From Enoplolaimus lenunculus (Eukaryota > Nematoda > Enoplea > Enoplida > Thoracostomopsidae): a stretch of DNA of 64,000 nt. The notes under the pieces were generated by a model. It made no database searches and was not told the DNA's origin. It was given only the letters and a program-made list of their open reading frames with translations. Where the stretch lies: positions 372,001-436,000 of the forward strand of contig JASANG010000266.1 in the NCBI GenBank assembly GCA_030248215.1, given 5' to 3'. A program made the position numbers and the translations under genes. Below are positions 35,630-47,700 of this stretch, piece by piece (the first letter of the stretch is position 1; each line of letters opens with the position of its first letter).

Positions 35630-35799
35630 GGCCAATGTTACTTTAAGGGACGTAACAGCAGATTGAGCGTATTCTTAAGCCTAAGTCTAAACCTAAGCGT
35701 TGCAAAAATGTGCTCAAAAGCCTAAGCCCAAGCAAAAAATGTAATCTAGAATATAAACCTACTCTTTTATGCCTGGCCGCCTTTTAAAGTAATATGGCC
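35630..35799. mobile_element. M-related MITE, TTACTTTAAGG subfamily
   Basis: Ends are GGCCAATGTTACTTTAAGGG and CCTTTTAAAGTAATATGGCC. It shares the core AATGTAATCTAGAATAT with 21038-21186. Confidence 0.85.
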
Positions 35800-36474
35800 C
35801 AGGAAAATTATAATGAACTATTTCGTGCATTTAGCGTTGGTTTCCAGGTTGTAGATACAAACGGATTCCATTATCTGGAGTGCCAAAGTTTAGCTCGCGA
35901 CGACGCTGTACAGCCACCGGATGACTACTTTTAGGCAACAGTTATTGCATTAAATTAAATATCTAAAAATTATTTGTTTTATAAAATCAATATACGAATA
36001 TATTTTCCATCGTAGAACATTTAAATTTTAAAACTTTGAAACGTTTTCTTCACGAATCCAGATATTGGTGATAACGAAAAACGGCGTTTCGTTTTTGTTT
36101 TCACCACCTTATCTTGTTTTGGTATCAGTCGAATTTTTTAGCGTCCATCATCTCTGCTCAAAAAATGCGTTACCTTGTCGGGCCGATTATTAATGCTGTA
36201 AAATCTCAAATTTAGCTGTACTATTTTTGAAAGTGGTCGAACAAGAATGTCTAAATACATAATATAAACCATGGGTCTATGTCCTAAAAATATATCCTAC
36301 TTTATACTCAAACTAATTTTACCTGATTCTTGCGTTTTGCGTAATTTTAAATTTTCGTGCTTTATATCGAATAAAGACTTGATGCTTGATATAGTAATGA
36401 ATTGGCTCAACCATAGGCTTGAGCTAAGGTTTAGGCTTCATGAGCATGTTTATCCACAAAATAAATTATATTAA

Positions 36475-37060
36475 AATTTCAAGACTCTTACTTTCTTAAA
36501 TTTTCAAGACATAAATGTATTTTATTTCAGAAATTAATGCTTAAACAGCTCAGAAATTTGTTTCCTAAATGGTTAAAACATAAATGTCTTATATTCAAGA
36601 AATTACTACTTATATAAAACAAAATTCTTTCTTTCAAGAAATAGTTGTCTTACATTCAAGAATTATTTTTCTGATTTTTATGCAGGTATGTAAAAAAGTT
36701 TCTCCATTTATATTCTTACGAGTGTATGTAAATAATCAAATTTCAAGGATATTTCGGGTTGAGCTCAGGCTCCTCCAACATATTAAGTTTGCGTCTTGGA
36801 CATATCTTAGGTTGTAAAATTAGGATATTTGGTTGATCTGTAGCTCCAATTTTGGAGTCGTTTCGCGGAAAATCTGACTTGAATTCCTGCCATTCTTGTC
36901 TTATATTTCAGAAATATTTGTGTTATGTTTCAGAACTATTTTTCTTAATCGTTCATACACAAAGTCTTAAGTTCAAGGCATTTTAAGCGTAAAAAATTTT
37001 AGACCAATATTTCTGAAAATTTAAGAAATAAAAGTCTTGAATTCGAGACATATATCGTGG
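36475..37060. repeat. Degenerate repeat of TTTCAAGA/CTTATATT phrases
   Basis: Recurring CTTATATTCAAGAAAT-like phrases at irregular spacing. Short open frames here are not convincing. Confidence 0.5.
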
Positions 37061-37859
37061 TAATTACTATGTTTCGTGAGTCATACGGTAGAATAATACA
37101 GCCCATACAGTTCAATGCGGGAGAATCGGAGGCGATGCAAAATAACATAGTGAAATGATGCTGAATTTGTTAATTCAAACTGTCCACCATGAATTATTCA
37201 CCGGTAAAAAATTCTATTGGCCAGATTTAATCGAAAGATGTAAACTGTATTTTATCAAGTCGCCATATTGGGCCACGACAAAACCAGGAATTACCTGCCG
37301 TCCCCACACTTCAGCAGTTAATGTGTTAAGTTGATGCCCGTTTCATTATGCAATTAATCAGGATGTCAACCAATAGTAAAAAAATAACGGAAATGGATAG
37401 CTATCAAAATGACGGCAACTGATATTAAAGTATAAAAGTTTGAAAGATGTTTGTCTTCTGCCAACACCATTGAGGCGTGCAAATATTCACGGAGCTTTCT
37501 GAAATATTTTAAACGAAACTTGCCGGAGCCGAAGTGAGGCGAAATTAGGTGATAAAAATAATGGGTAATTCGTTAATTTTAGCCCATATCTGCAATATGT
37601 TGTTAAAGTCGCTAGGTTTTACTCTAATTCTCTGCGAAATTTCTGAAATTCTATCTTGAAAATTTTGAAAATCAAAACGAAACGCGCTAAACACATAAAT
37701 GTTGCAAAATGATGCAAAATTTTACAACCGAAGGTGCCGGAACCTGCCGCAACAATTCTACCGGAGCCGGAGGCCAATTTTCTGCCGGAGGCAGACCTCC
37801 GGTTGTACTCCGATATAATATATACCGTGAATGTGGTGTTGTAGGGGTATTTTTAACTG

Positions 37860-37970
37860 TCCTGCTGTCCAACTGCCCGCTGTTGAAACTGTCCCGCTAT
37901 TACAACTGCCCCGATGTCATAACTGTCCCGCTGTCCCAACTGACGGCACTGTCCCGATTATATTTGTTGT
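37860..37970. repeat. Short tandem repeat of CAACTGTCCCGCTGTC-type units
   Basis: Four to six degenerate units of about 18-24 bp (AACTGTCCCGCT, CAACTGCCC). It lies 200 bp before the minisatellite, which carries the complementary word CGGGACAG. Confidence 0.65.
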
Positions 37971-38165
37971 GTGTACTCCTGGTATATTGCTGTTCCGGGA
38001 AAATGGGCCGGCCTTTATGGTTACATATATATTGGCCAAAATTTTGAAGAGCTTGAATGAATTTTGTAATTTTTATTTAAATTCGAACAATTGCAGCATC
38101 TCTGTATATGAACTTGTCATAAGTACGTGATTTATAACTAATTTTGAACGTAAAAAATAACAAAA

Positions 38166-38578
38166 AAACGGGACAGGTTTGCTTCGGGAAAATGGACAGC
38201 TGCAAATTATCGCTAGGAAAACGGCACTATGGGACATGTCTGTTTCGGGCAAATTGGAAATCTACAATTTCTTGCTGGAAAAACGGGAGAGCAGCAGTTT
38301 TTCGCTGGTAAAACGGTAGAGGTTTGTTTCGGGCAAATGGGAAAACGGGACAGCTGTAATTTTTGCTGGGAAAACGGGACAGGTCTGTTTTTGGCAAATG
38401 GGAAAACAGAACAGCTGCAAATTTTGGCTGAGAAAACGGGTCAGGTTTGTTTCGGGCAAATGAGAACACGGGACGGACAGCTGCAAATTTTTCGCTGGGG
38501 AAACGGGATAGGTTTGTTTCGGGCAAATGGGAAAACGGGACAGCTACAAATTTTTGCTGGAAATACGAGATTGGGACA
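38166..38578. repeat. Minisatellite, about 61-67-bp units, roughly 6 copies
   Basis: Units contain GGTTTGTTTCGGGCAAATGG, then GAAAACGGGACAGCTGCAAA and TTTTTGCTGGG. Unit starts at 38321, 38382, 38444 and 38511 give periods of 61, 62 and 67. The array is open on both strands, which explains the repetitive open frames seen there. Confidence 0.9.
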
Positions 38579-38728
38579 CAAATCAATCTCTTTTCAGACT
38601 ACAAAATTAGTCAGATCTGGAGATGGTTTCACGATTTTCGTAGTTGAGGTTACACCACCTGTCACTCCCCTCTGGACCTACTTGAAGCCTTGGCAGTCAC
38701 ATCTGACTTGTATATCACTGCATTTTAA

Positions 38729-38985
38729 CCCCTTCTCACATTGAGTTGCCTATAGGCAACTGAGCGCAGTGTATACGTTAAATATATATCGCACCGTGTT
38801 TAACAATTGCAACACGTATACATAGTACTAAATCACCACAAGACGTGAGAGCCCCTCGGGCTCGAGCGTCAAGCTCCTATAGCTGACTGGTGATGGTATA
38901 CGCCTCCCACTCCAGTCACTGGAGTTCAAATCCTAGCGTAAAAGTAGGTCTCAGGGGAAATAGAATATATTCATGTGAGAAAGGG
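38729..38985. mobile_element. piggyBac-like MITE with TTAA target duplication
   Basis: Flanked by TTAA at 38725-38728 and 38986-38989. Ends are CCCCTTCTCACATTGA and, inverted, CCCTTTCTCACATGAA. It has no transposase. Inside (38865-38935) is a tRNA-like stretch with a B-box-like GGAGTTCAAATCC. The ends differ from those of the full piggyBac at 31109. Confidence 0.75.
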
Positions 38986-38989
38986 TTAA

Positions 38990-40585
38990 GCGAAAAATTT
39001 TCAGTTTACCATCTATAATGCCTTTATAAAACTGTGCAATTTCTTTCGTTCAAAACGCGGGCAGTTGAAAGTTTTTTAACAAAAGGATGCGGAATGGATC
39101 GAAAAATCCATCTTAATCACAATGTGTGGCCCGAGTGTAATGCCCCCCGTGTGGACGCCCTTGCAACAATATGTTTTTTTGGGAAAGAAGAAAATTATGC
39201 TACATATTTTCACAGAAATCCAGAAAACTGGACAGCAATATTTTTATTAAGATTGATTTTATCAGGGGGCTGCAGCCGCTCTCATCTCCGCACGTGGAAG
39301 GATCGTAAGCAGGATGTGGCTACCGCCCACCAAGCCTCCCGCACTAGGCTATCTTGCTAACCAAACCACAAAAAACAACAAAGCTTATTCATGTTCACGT
39401 ATGCACAAACAGGAGTAGCAAATGCTGTTTTCCGGCCATATTGCTGTCCCGTGGGAAAACGGGACGCCCTGAAAGTAACATGGGCCACGGAAACGGATAT
39501 ACCCTGCAACACCTCGTCTCGCGATTTCACTTTCTGTACAGCAGTATATATTTAAGGTTTAAAGCAAGCGGCTGTCCAGAAAAATTGGACTAAACGATGA
39601 AGTTACTGACAGTTCATCAGCCGAAATTTTCAGTTTACTTTTGAGGTAATTTTAAAACAGAGTATCTCTTATGATGTTTGGCTAATTTTTGGTCCGCCCA
39701 CGAAGCGCTCTACCCCATGGGCGGTCAAAATCGACCAGCCCGGCCCAAGGGATCCCGGATTTTTATTTCCGCGTTGACCAAGGGTTTCCACCATGCTAGA
39801 ATTAAAAAGTACGTTTTCCATCGCATTCCTTTGAACCGTTCATGCCTTTATAGCCAACTTTGAAGCAAAATCACGGCCCTTGTATGTAGAGCAGATTCCT
39901 CTAGAATTTTGGCTTGGTCCCTCCCAGAATTTCCGTTTGATCCTTCCCAGAATTTCGGTTCAAAGCAGTTGCCTGTTATAAAAAAGTATTTCCTGCAGCA
40001 GGCGGGCCACCGGTTGTATTCGCACGGCGTACTTATATGTGCCTAAAATTTGCTTGGAGGATACCCTAGCCGCGGAACAGCTTTTTAGTTGGGATTAAGC
40101 AAAAGTTTAGGCTCGGATTTCGGTACGTTTGACGTTTTGGACCGTTTTTGCATTAAACCAGAGGAAATTTTGTTTTAGCGTGGTTTCATAGTATATTAAA
40201 ACAACGGTTCTTCAATTTAACGCAAAATACGATTCAAACCGAAACAAAACGTGTCAAACCGAAACGTAACCTTTACCTGACCCTAAAGCTCGTGTTTAAC
40301 GGGTTCGTCCAAAATATAAATTTGTCGGATAAAAAATACTATACAACTCCCAAATTTTCAAGGAAAAAATTGCAAAAAATCCAATATAACTATTTCCGGT
40401 TCAGGTATTTGCTTGAATCCGGATCAAAACGGCATTGCCCAAAATTGCAATTCTCTATGCTTAAAATTCAGATGGAAAAAGGTAGCGTGCAAAAACCAAG
40501 CGCTCAAAATGGTATTTCCTAACCAAAATAAAAATTTCTAACATTCCAAACGAAAAAGTTAACAATCAAAACCCAATTTACTGAC
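38990..40585. other. Intergenic, nothing coding recognised
   Basis: The 108-residue open frame at 39034-39360 has no recognisable domain. The word CGGGAC/GTCCCG recurs near 39445-39475. Confidence 0.5.
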
Positions 40586-40718
40586 ACCTCGAGTGGAGAA
40601 GGTTTACAATTGCTGCGGCGTGATTGCAAATGCCTTCCACCCATGAGACCTATGCTCGAATCCTAGCGGAAAAATACGTGTAAGTTAAAATGGAATATAT
40701 TTATGCGAAAAAGGGTCA
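40586..40718. repeat. Diverged relative of the TTAA element with tRNA-like core
   Basis: CTGCGGCGTGATTGCAAATG, GCTCGAATCCTAGCGGAAAA and ATATTTATGCGAAAAAGGG match the right half of 38729-38985. Confidence 0.55.
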
Positions 40719-40720
40719 AA

Positions 40721-40893
40721 CAGTGGCGGATCCAGGATGTCAAAATGGGGGGGCCAAAATTTCACAGGTAATAAACTTACTTTTGACCCGCACACAAACC
40801 ACGAATTATTGTCATAAAATTGCTATATAATTTTTGTCGAGATGCTCTTGGGGGGGCCACGGCCGGGGTGGGCCCCCCATGGATCCGCCATTG
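40721..40893. mobile_element. S-family MITE, complete
   Basis: Ends are CAGTGGCGGATCCAGGATG and CCATGGATCCGCCATTG, flanked by GGGTCAAA and GGGTCAAG (7 of 8 identical). 173 bp, non-coding, hAT-type. Confidence 0.88.
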
Positions 40894-40901
40894 GGGTCAA
40901 G

Positions 40902-43900
40902 TATTAAACATTTGTGCAATAGCTAACAAAAAATGATGTTTTCAAAGCACAAAAGCTTGTATTTTTGACCCGGTTGGCAATTACCAAGAACTACTAAAAT
41001 CAGATACAAAATTTGAAACATTAAATGTTTTGCATCAGCTCTGGTATTTTACACGAAAACTTTATATGAACTTAAATTATACAGCATTCCGATGTCAAAC
41101 TAATAGGCTGCGAAAACAAACATTATTGAGAATAGAGTTGCAACATTTAAAAATAAAGTACCGCGACCCGGGATTTCACGAAGCCAAACCCAATACCAGA
41201 AATTTTTCAAAGTGCAAACCTGTACCAAAGTTATCAACGTCGAAAATTTAACTCAGAGTTTGCATAACATAAACCTTAACATGGTCCTAAATTTTATGGA
41301 ATACAACGCGTAAAATTTTTTAGGGCAAGCCTATCAACTAAATGGGGCAAGAGGCGTAACCACGACCTGAAAAACGAAGGTCCAAGACCTAAACAAAATA
41401 TATGCTACGTCTGAGTTCACAAATGGCAAATCCATAATTTTCTGTCGAGAGATACCTTATATACCTACACATTGAAGGTGGTTCCCACGTTCCTCAAGCT
41501 AGCCTCAAAGTCATTCACGAGTTTTTAACGGCCGGCCTGTCTGTAGTTTTGTCTGATCATTTAAAGAATAAACTGAAACAGGAAAATCTGTAAAAACCCA
41601 AAAAGTACAAGTCAACAGTTGTACCCGACCTTCCTCCACAGCGGTTACGAACGCCTATGCTGTAGCAGGAGCGGCGAAAACTCGGCTGGTCCTTGAGGAT
41701 GCAACGTCGTCAGATAAAGGCTTTTGCAACTAAACGTAGCAAGTGAAGAAAACTTCTGGCACATATGTATTGAAAAGCCTATATATCTCTGAAAGAAATA
41801 ATGAACGAAGCAGAACAGGCCAGCAAGAATCCAGACACAAATTTGGCGTACTTACGGAGCAAATTTTCAATATCGATTACCTCCGGTGAGCAGCGTCATC
41901 TAGATCTGCCCCTGTGCACCTAAAGATGACATAAAAAATTATACTTAGTTATTGTTTTAAGCATTATTGGTAGCACTGAGATCATACATATATGTATGTA
42001 TAATGTCTATTGAAACATGTATTTATCCGAGACGTTCGGCATTTAAGAACTAGCCGAATGAAACCACGCGAAAAAAGCGGACGAAAACCACCGCAATTTT
42101 GTGTTTAATTCCAGTACAAAATGTTTTCTCAATAACCGAACCCAGAATATTTTGTTGTAAAAACGCGAAACCGGAATTTTTTCGGTGAATACAGCCGGAA
42201 TAACAGGAATACCCGGACTCGGTTGCAACTCTAATTAAGAAGCACTGATCGTTGACTGAATAGGCAGTACAGACTGGTTATTAGGAAATGTTCTATTTTC
42301 GCAGACATAATGAAAAAAGTTTACTGCAATGTTCCATACCTAACAATCTACAATGCTAAAATATCACAACATTTGCAGTTGCAGAAATTCTTAAAAACTT
42401 AGCGCTCTTTCTAAATGCTCAGGTTTATAAAAACTTAGCACTCTTTCTAAATGCTCAGGTTTATAAAAACTTCTATTCTCGTAACGATCATGCTGTCACA
42501 ACATATAACTGGTTCAAACAATTGAACATCATATAAATAACAATATATCTAATGATGCGAAGAAATGAGTACTGCTTGCAAATGCTATTGATAACCATCC
42601 TAATTTCTCATAAAAATTTGGATCAGTCAAGTTGTGTCATTTGTCGATCACATAAATTCCGTATAACGAAATCGCCAAAAATGACTCCAGGTTAATTCTA
42701 CTGCATCCAAAATCAAACTCACTGAATGCGGGATTTCGGTTCAAAAAGCGATGCAACCACAAGCTGTAAAACCCAAGATAATAATATTGCTCAGATTTTT
42801 ATCAATAAAATGTTTTCGTTTAGGTTTCCCAAACAATACACTGTCACTAAACCATGCACATTGATCATCCGTATAATTTACACAACTATTATTTTATTTT
42901 AATCCATGCACAATTTAGATACAAACGCAATATCAAGCAATACCTGAATAATATCCAACAATTTCTGTTAAGCTATATGTAATCAAAATTTTAATCTCAC
43001 GATGCTCAAATGAGTTACAGCGATGATTCATTCAACCGTTTGGATACTGTTACAGGAGGACCAAACAAATATAACCTCAGAATTTATTACGCTCCAACGA
43101 ACTAAAGCAAAAACAAATTACCGCACAACGGGCGTTGATTTCCTTACAATAGGAAAAAAGGTCTCTATGCCAATCGTCAAATGTTTCAGCAAACATTTAA
43201 AGCACATATCTTTGTTTGCTACGTGCTCTGTGTTTACTAGCGCACAAACTTCAGCGATAATAACATAGCACATGTCGGGGAAAGCTCTGAGTTTTCATTG
43301 ACAACCCGCAACACTTCCCTATACTACCTAACGTCTATAGGACGATTCCAACACCCAGTCGCACTCAGGTATAGACAAATATACAACCACTGCAGTAACA
43401 ACGGAACAGAAAGAACAGCGTCGAAAGCGCGCTGTTGTAGTAATTGTCAAATACGTACCACTCCAAGCGCAACAATAACGCACGACGGACGCATAGTTCC
43501 TTAACCGGTTATAAACGCTACATTCAATCACATAAGCAAAACGCAAGTTGTTTTTCAAGACAATTCATAGGTTTGCGTTGCGCACAATGGTAGACCGTCT
43601 TGATCCGTCCTAAAAACGGGACTGACTTACAAATAGTATTTTATAGACTTCTACGTTATATCTGTATGCAGATACAATTTTGCCATTCCTCCACTTAGCC
43701 ACTTCACTTGCAAATACAGCAACCTAGCCTGATGTGAATGATGCACAACTATGTAACACTGGTTTGTCAGGCCAATTCTAACAAACTCCTTACAGGCTTC
43801 TATTTTAGCGAATTGTGCTATATGTGTTCTTTCCACCGCCTATCAAACACTTTCTTTTCTAACAGCACCTAATAAACTGGGACCAGCCTACAGCCACCAC

Positions 43901-43959
43901 GTATTATCGATACATCTCTGTCCGGCAGCTATCCGAAATTACTCTCGACTTGGTATATT
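40902..43959. other. Intergenic, downstream of the kinase gene
   Basis: AT-rich. Contains a 36-bp duplication (42393-42464) and a possible X-family remnant near 42040-42235 (CCGGACTCGGTTGCAACTCT). No protein motif was seen. Confidence 0.5.
42393..42464. repeat. Two tandem copies of a 36-bp unit
   Basis: AAAAACTTAGCGCTCTTTC and TAAATGCTCAGGTTTAT repeat immediately with one base change. Confidence 0.9.
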
Positions 43960-44759
43960 TTATCGACTTCTGCTATGCGAATTTCTCGTCGACCCCGATG
44001 AATAAGACGAACATGACGATGAGGTTGAGCTTGACGTTGAGGTTGTGCTATGTCGCCGGCGACGCCTTTGACTCTCGTGTCTGCGTCTCGCCGCTGGCGA
44101 TTGGTGCTTACGATTTCGACTACGTCGATACGAGCGATCATTGCAGTTATTATCATCATCGCTAACATGGCGGTGCTGATGGTCGTTACGTACGTTTCTT
44201 TCAATCTGTCCCCGATCGCGGCCAGAATTTGCCGCTGATGCTGCATCAGAACGCCGCAAACGTTCGCGCCTGCCGGCGCTACCACCGCCACCTCGATTTT
44301 TATCACGACTGATACGTCTTCCTGTCGCATTTGTTGCATCACCACGTTTCTCACCTGTTCTTCCAAACGCGGAGTCAGAAACTGCCGGATACCGCCTTCT
44401 CGAAGAACTATGATAGTCATTATTGGCTGCACTAGCGGAGCTGCTGTCATGATGATAGCGTCGTGATAAATGCCGCCGATCTGCGTCACCATCGCCAATA
44501 TCACCCCCACCACGACCTGTACAACTACTGCCGCTTAGATCATGTTCGTGGAGTCGATATCGCGACGCAAGTCGCCGGAAAAACGGATGTTCAAGCGCCG
44601 CCGCAGTTGTGATGCGCTCAGTTGGATCATATCGAAGCATTTGCTTGATCAAATCAAACAGTTCTACTTGTTCGTTTTCGCTTGGGTCGGGTATATGCCT
44701 ATGCAGAGGCTTACAGTTCTTGCGCACATAACGCCCTGATGATGAATCTTCTTCCCAAT
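43960..44759 (-). CDS. Doa: Kinase exon 11 (kinase domain end, RS-like tail)
   Basis: 800 nt including the stop TAA at 43960-43962. The acceptor is GTTTTACAG|AT. It encodes [19 protein letters not shown] and [20 protein letters not shown], completing the catalytic domain, and then about 200 residues rich in Arg, Ser, His, Asp and Gly. Most CLK kinases end soon after HPFF. Confidence 0.93.
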
Positions 44760-47700
44760 CTGTAAAACAATCAGGCAGTAAGGTAACAATATTCAATTAT
44801 TAAAGCAGGAATTGTTGAGAATGCCAATACTTTTTTGAGCGAAGCTCGGAGTTTCGCGAATCGTTTTATGTTTTGTACACTGGGGTCGAAAAGTGAATGT
44901 CCGTCTGTTCGTCCGAAAAGAATCTCAGGAACGGCTGAACCGATTTTAATAAACTTTTTTTGTTTGAAAGCCAATTATCCTGGGGTGTTAACCTCGCATT
45001 AGGGTTGTAAAATTTTAAGCCGTTTCTTAGCTACAGGCTAATTTGCATAATTAATTAAGCCTAAATTAGGATTTTCTACATTATTTCACTAATTACTACA
45101 GTTACAACCAATCTAATTTCAGCAATAAAGAGTTTTTAGGTGCGAGGAATCTAAAAAATAGACTAACTGATAGTTACCTAATAGATAAATTGCATATTAG
45201 CATACTTTATAAGCCTAAATTAGGACTTTTTACAATATTCCAGTAATTATTAAGGTTAAAAGCAATCTAATTTCAACACTAAAGGGTTTTTAAGTGCGAG
45301 GAATTTGAATAAATTGTTTACTAACCTCTAAAACCGATAATTAAGTAGTTACCTAATAGATAATTTGCATAAGCATATTGATATGATAACCTAGTTATTT
45401 GTTTTTTCAATATTTCACTAATTATTAGGGTTACAAGCAATCCAATTTCAGCAGTAATGGGGTTTCGGGTGCGAGGATTCTGAATAAGTTGTGCACAAAC
45501 CCTCAAAACCGATAATCGAATAGTTAGCTAATAACTAATTTGCATATTACCTTAATTGCTTACGTTTGTACGAGCTTCGCTCAATAAATGTAGTCCCACT
45601 ACAACTGGTTAAATATATATACTATTGCAATATCCACTGACTCGGTTAAAAGCTAGACAACGTGGCCAAAACGCAATTCAAATAATATATAATTCGCGTA
45701 ATGCGTTTCGACTCGAACTCGAACTAAAAAACAACAGCGATCCTTCGGAAACCTTATTACATACTCACCTAAACGACCATGTCGGAAGTAGTGTGTCTTA
45801 GATCGTCTAATCATACGAGATGGAACCGGGCCGAGAATACGTTGCATCATGGCCAAGTGCTCTCGATTATCATGCGTTTGAAACATTGTTATGCCTGAAA
45901 AATATTGGAATACAACAAAATTGCTCAGGTTATTATTATCGACAGACTACTGAGGTATTGCAGCACTAACATGACAAACATGATCATCTGGTTTAGATGC
46001 GTTGCACAAAGCCACTGTTACCAGTCGTAGTGGGACTACATTTATTGAGCGAAGCTCGAACACACGTAAGCAATTAAGGTAATATGCAAATTAGTTATTA
46101 GCTAACTATTGATTTATCGGTTTTGGAGGTTTGTAAGCAATTTCCTCAGATTCCCCGAACGCAAAAACCTTTCACCACCCTAATAATTATTGGAATAATT
46201 CAAAAAGTCCTACTTTTGCCTCGTCAATTAAGCAAATATGCAAATTATCTATTAGCTAACTATTTGATAATCGCCTTTAAAGGTTTGTAGATAATTTATT
46301 CAGATTCCTAGCACCCGAAAACCCTTTAGTGCTGAAATTATATTGCTTTTAACCTTAATAATTATTGAAATAATTTAAAAAGTCCAAATTTTGCCTGGTC
46401 AACTAAGCTAATATGCAAATTAGCTATTAGCTAACTATTCAATTATCGGTTTTGGAGGTTTGTAAACAATTTATTCAAATTTCTCGCACCTAAAAACCCT
46501 TTAGTGCTGAAATTATATTGCTTTTAACCTTAATAATTAGTGAAATATTGTAAAAAGTCCTAATTTAGGCTTATAAACTATGCTAATATGCATATTATCT
46601 ATTAGCTAACTACTCAATTATTGGTTTTAGACGTTTGTAAACAAATTATTCAGATTCCTCGCACCTAAAACCCTTTAGTGCTGAAATTATATTGCTTTTA
46701 ACCTTAATAATTATAGAAATAATTTAAAAAGTCCTAATTTTGCCTCGGTCAATTAAGCTAATATTATGCCAATTAGCTATCAGCTAACTATTCAATTATC
46801 GGTTATGGAGGTTTGTAAACAATTTATTCAAATTCCTCGCCCCTAAAACCCTTTAGTGCTGAAATTATATTGCTTTTAACCTTAATAATTATTGAAATAA
46901 TTTAAAAAGTCCAAATTTTGCCTGGTCAACTAAGCTAATATGCAAATTAGCTATTAGCTAACTATTCAATTATCGGTTTTGGAGGTTTGTAAACAATTTA
47001 TTCAAATTTCTCGCACCTAAAAACCCTTTAGTGCTGAAATTATATTGCTTTTAACCTTAATAATTAGTGAAATATTGTAAAAAGTCCTAATTTAGGCTTA
47101 TAAACTATGCTAATATGCATATTATCTATTAGCTAACTACTCAATTATTGGTTTTAGACGTTTGTAAACAAATTATTCAGATTCCTCGCACCTAGTGCTG
47201 AAATTATATTGCTTTTAACCTTAATAATTATAGAAATAATTTAAAAAGTCCTAATTTTGCCTCGGTCAATTAAGCTAATATTATGCCAATTAGCTATCAG
47301 CTAACTATTCAATTATCGGTTATGGAGGTTTGTAAACAATTTATTCAAATTCCTCGCCCCTAAAACCCTTTAGTGCTGAAATTATATTGCTTTTAACCTT
47401 AATAATTAGTGAAATATTGTAAAAAGTCCAAATTTAGGCTTACATACTATGCTAATATGCAAATTATCTATTAGCTAACTGCTCAATTATCCGTTTTGGA
47501 GATTTGTAAACAATCTACGCAGATTCCTCCACCCAAAAACCCTTTAATGCTAAAATTAGATGGCTTCTAACTGTAATAATTAGTGAAATATTGTGGAAAG
47601 TCCTAATTTAGGCTTAATTAATTATGCATATTAGCCTGTAGCGTAGCTAATAAACGGCTTAAAATTTTCAAACCCCAATACGAGGTTAACACTCCAGTAT

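Noticed and set aside
38227-38744. Protein-coding gene with repeats
   Set aside because: The frames follow a non-coding minisatellite whose period is not a multiple of three.
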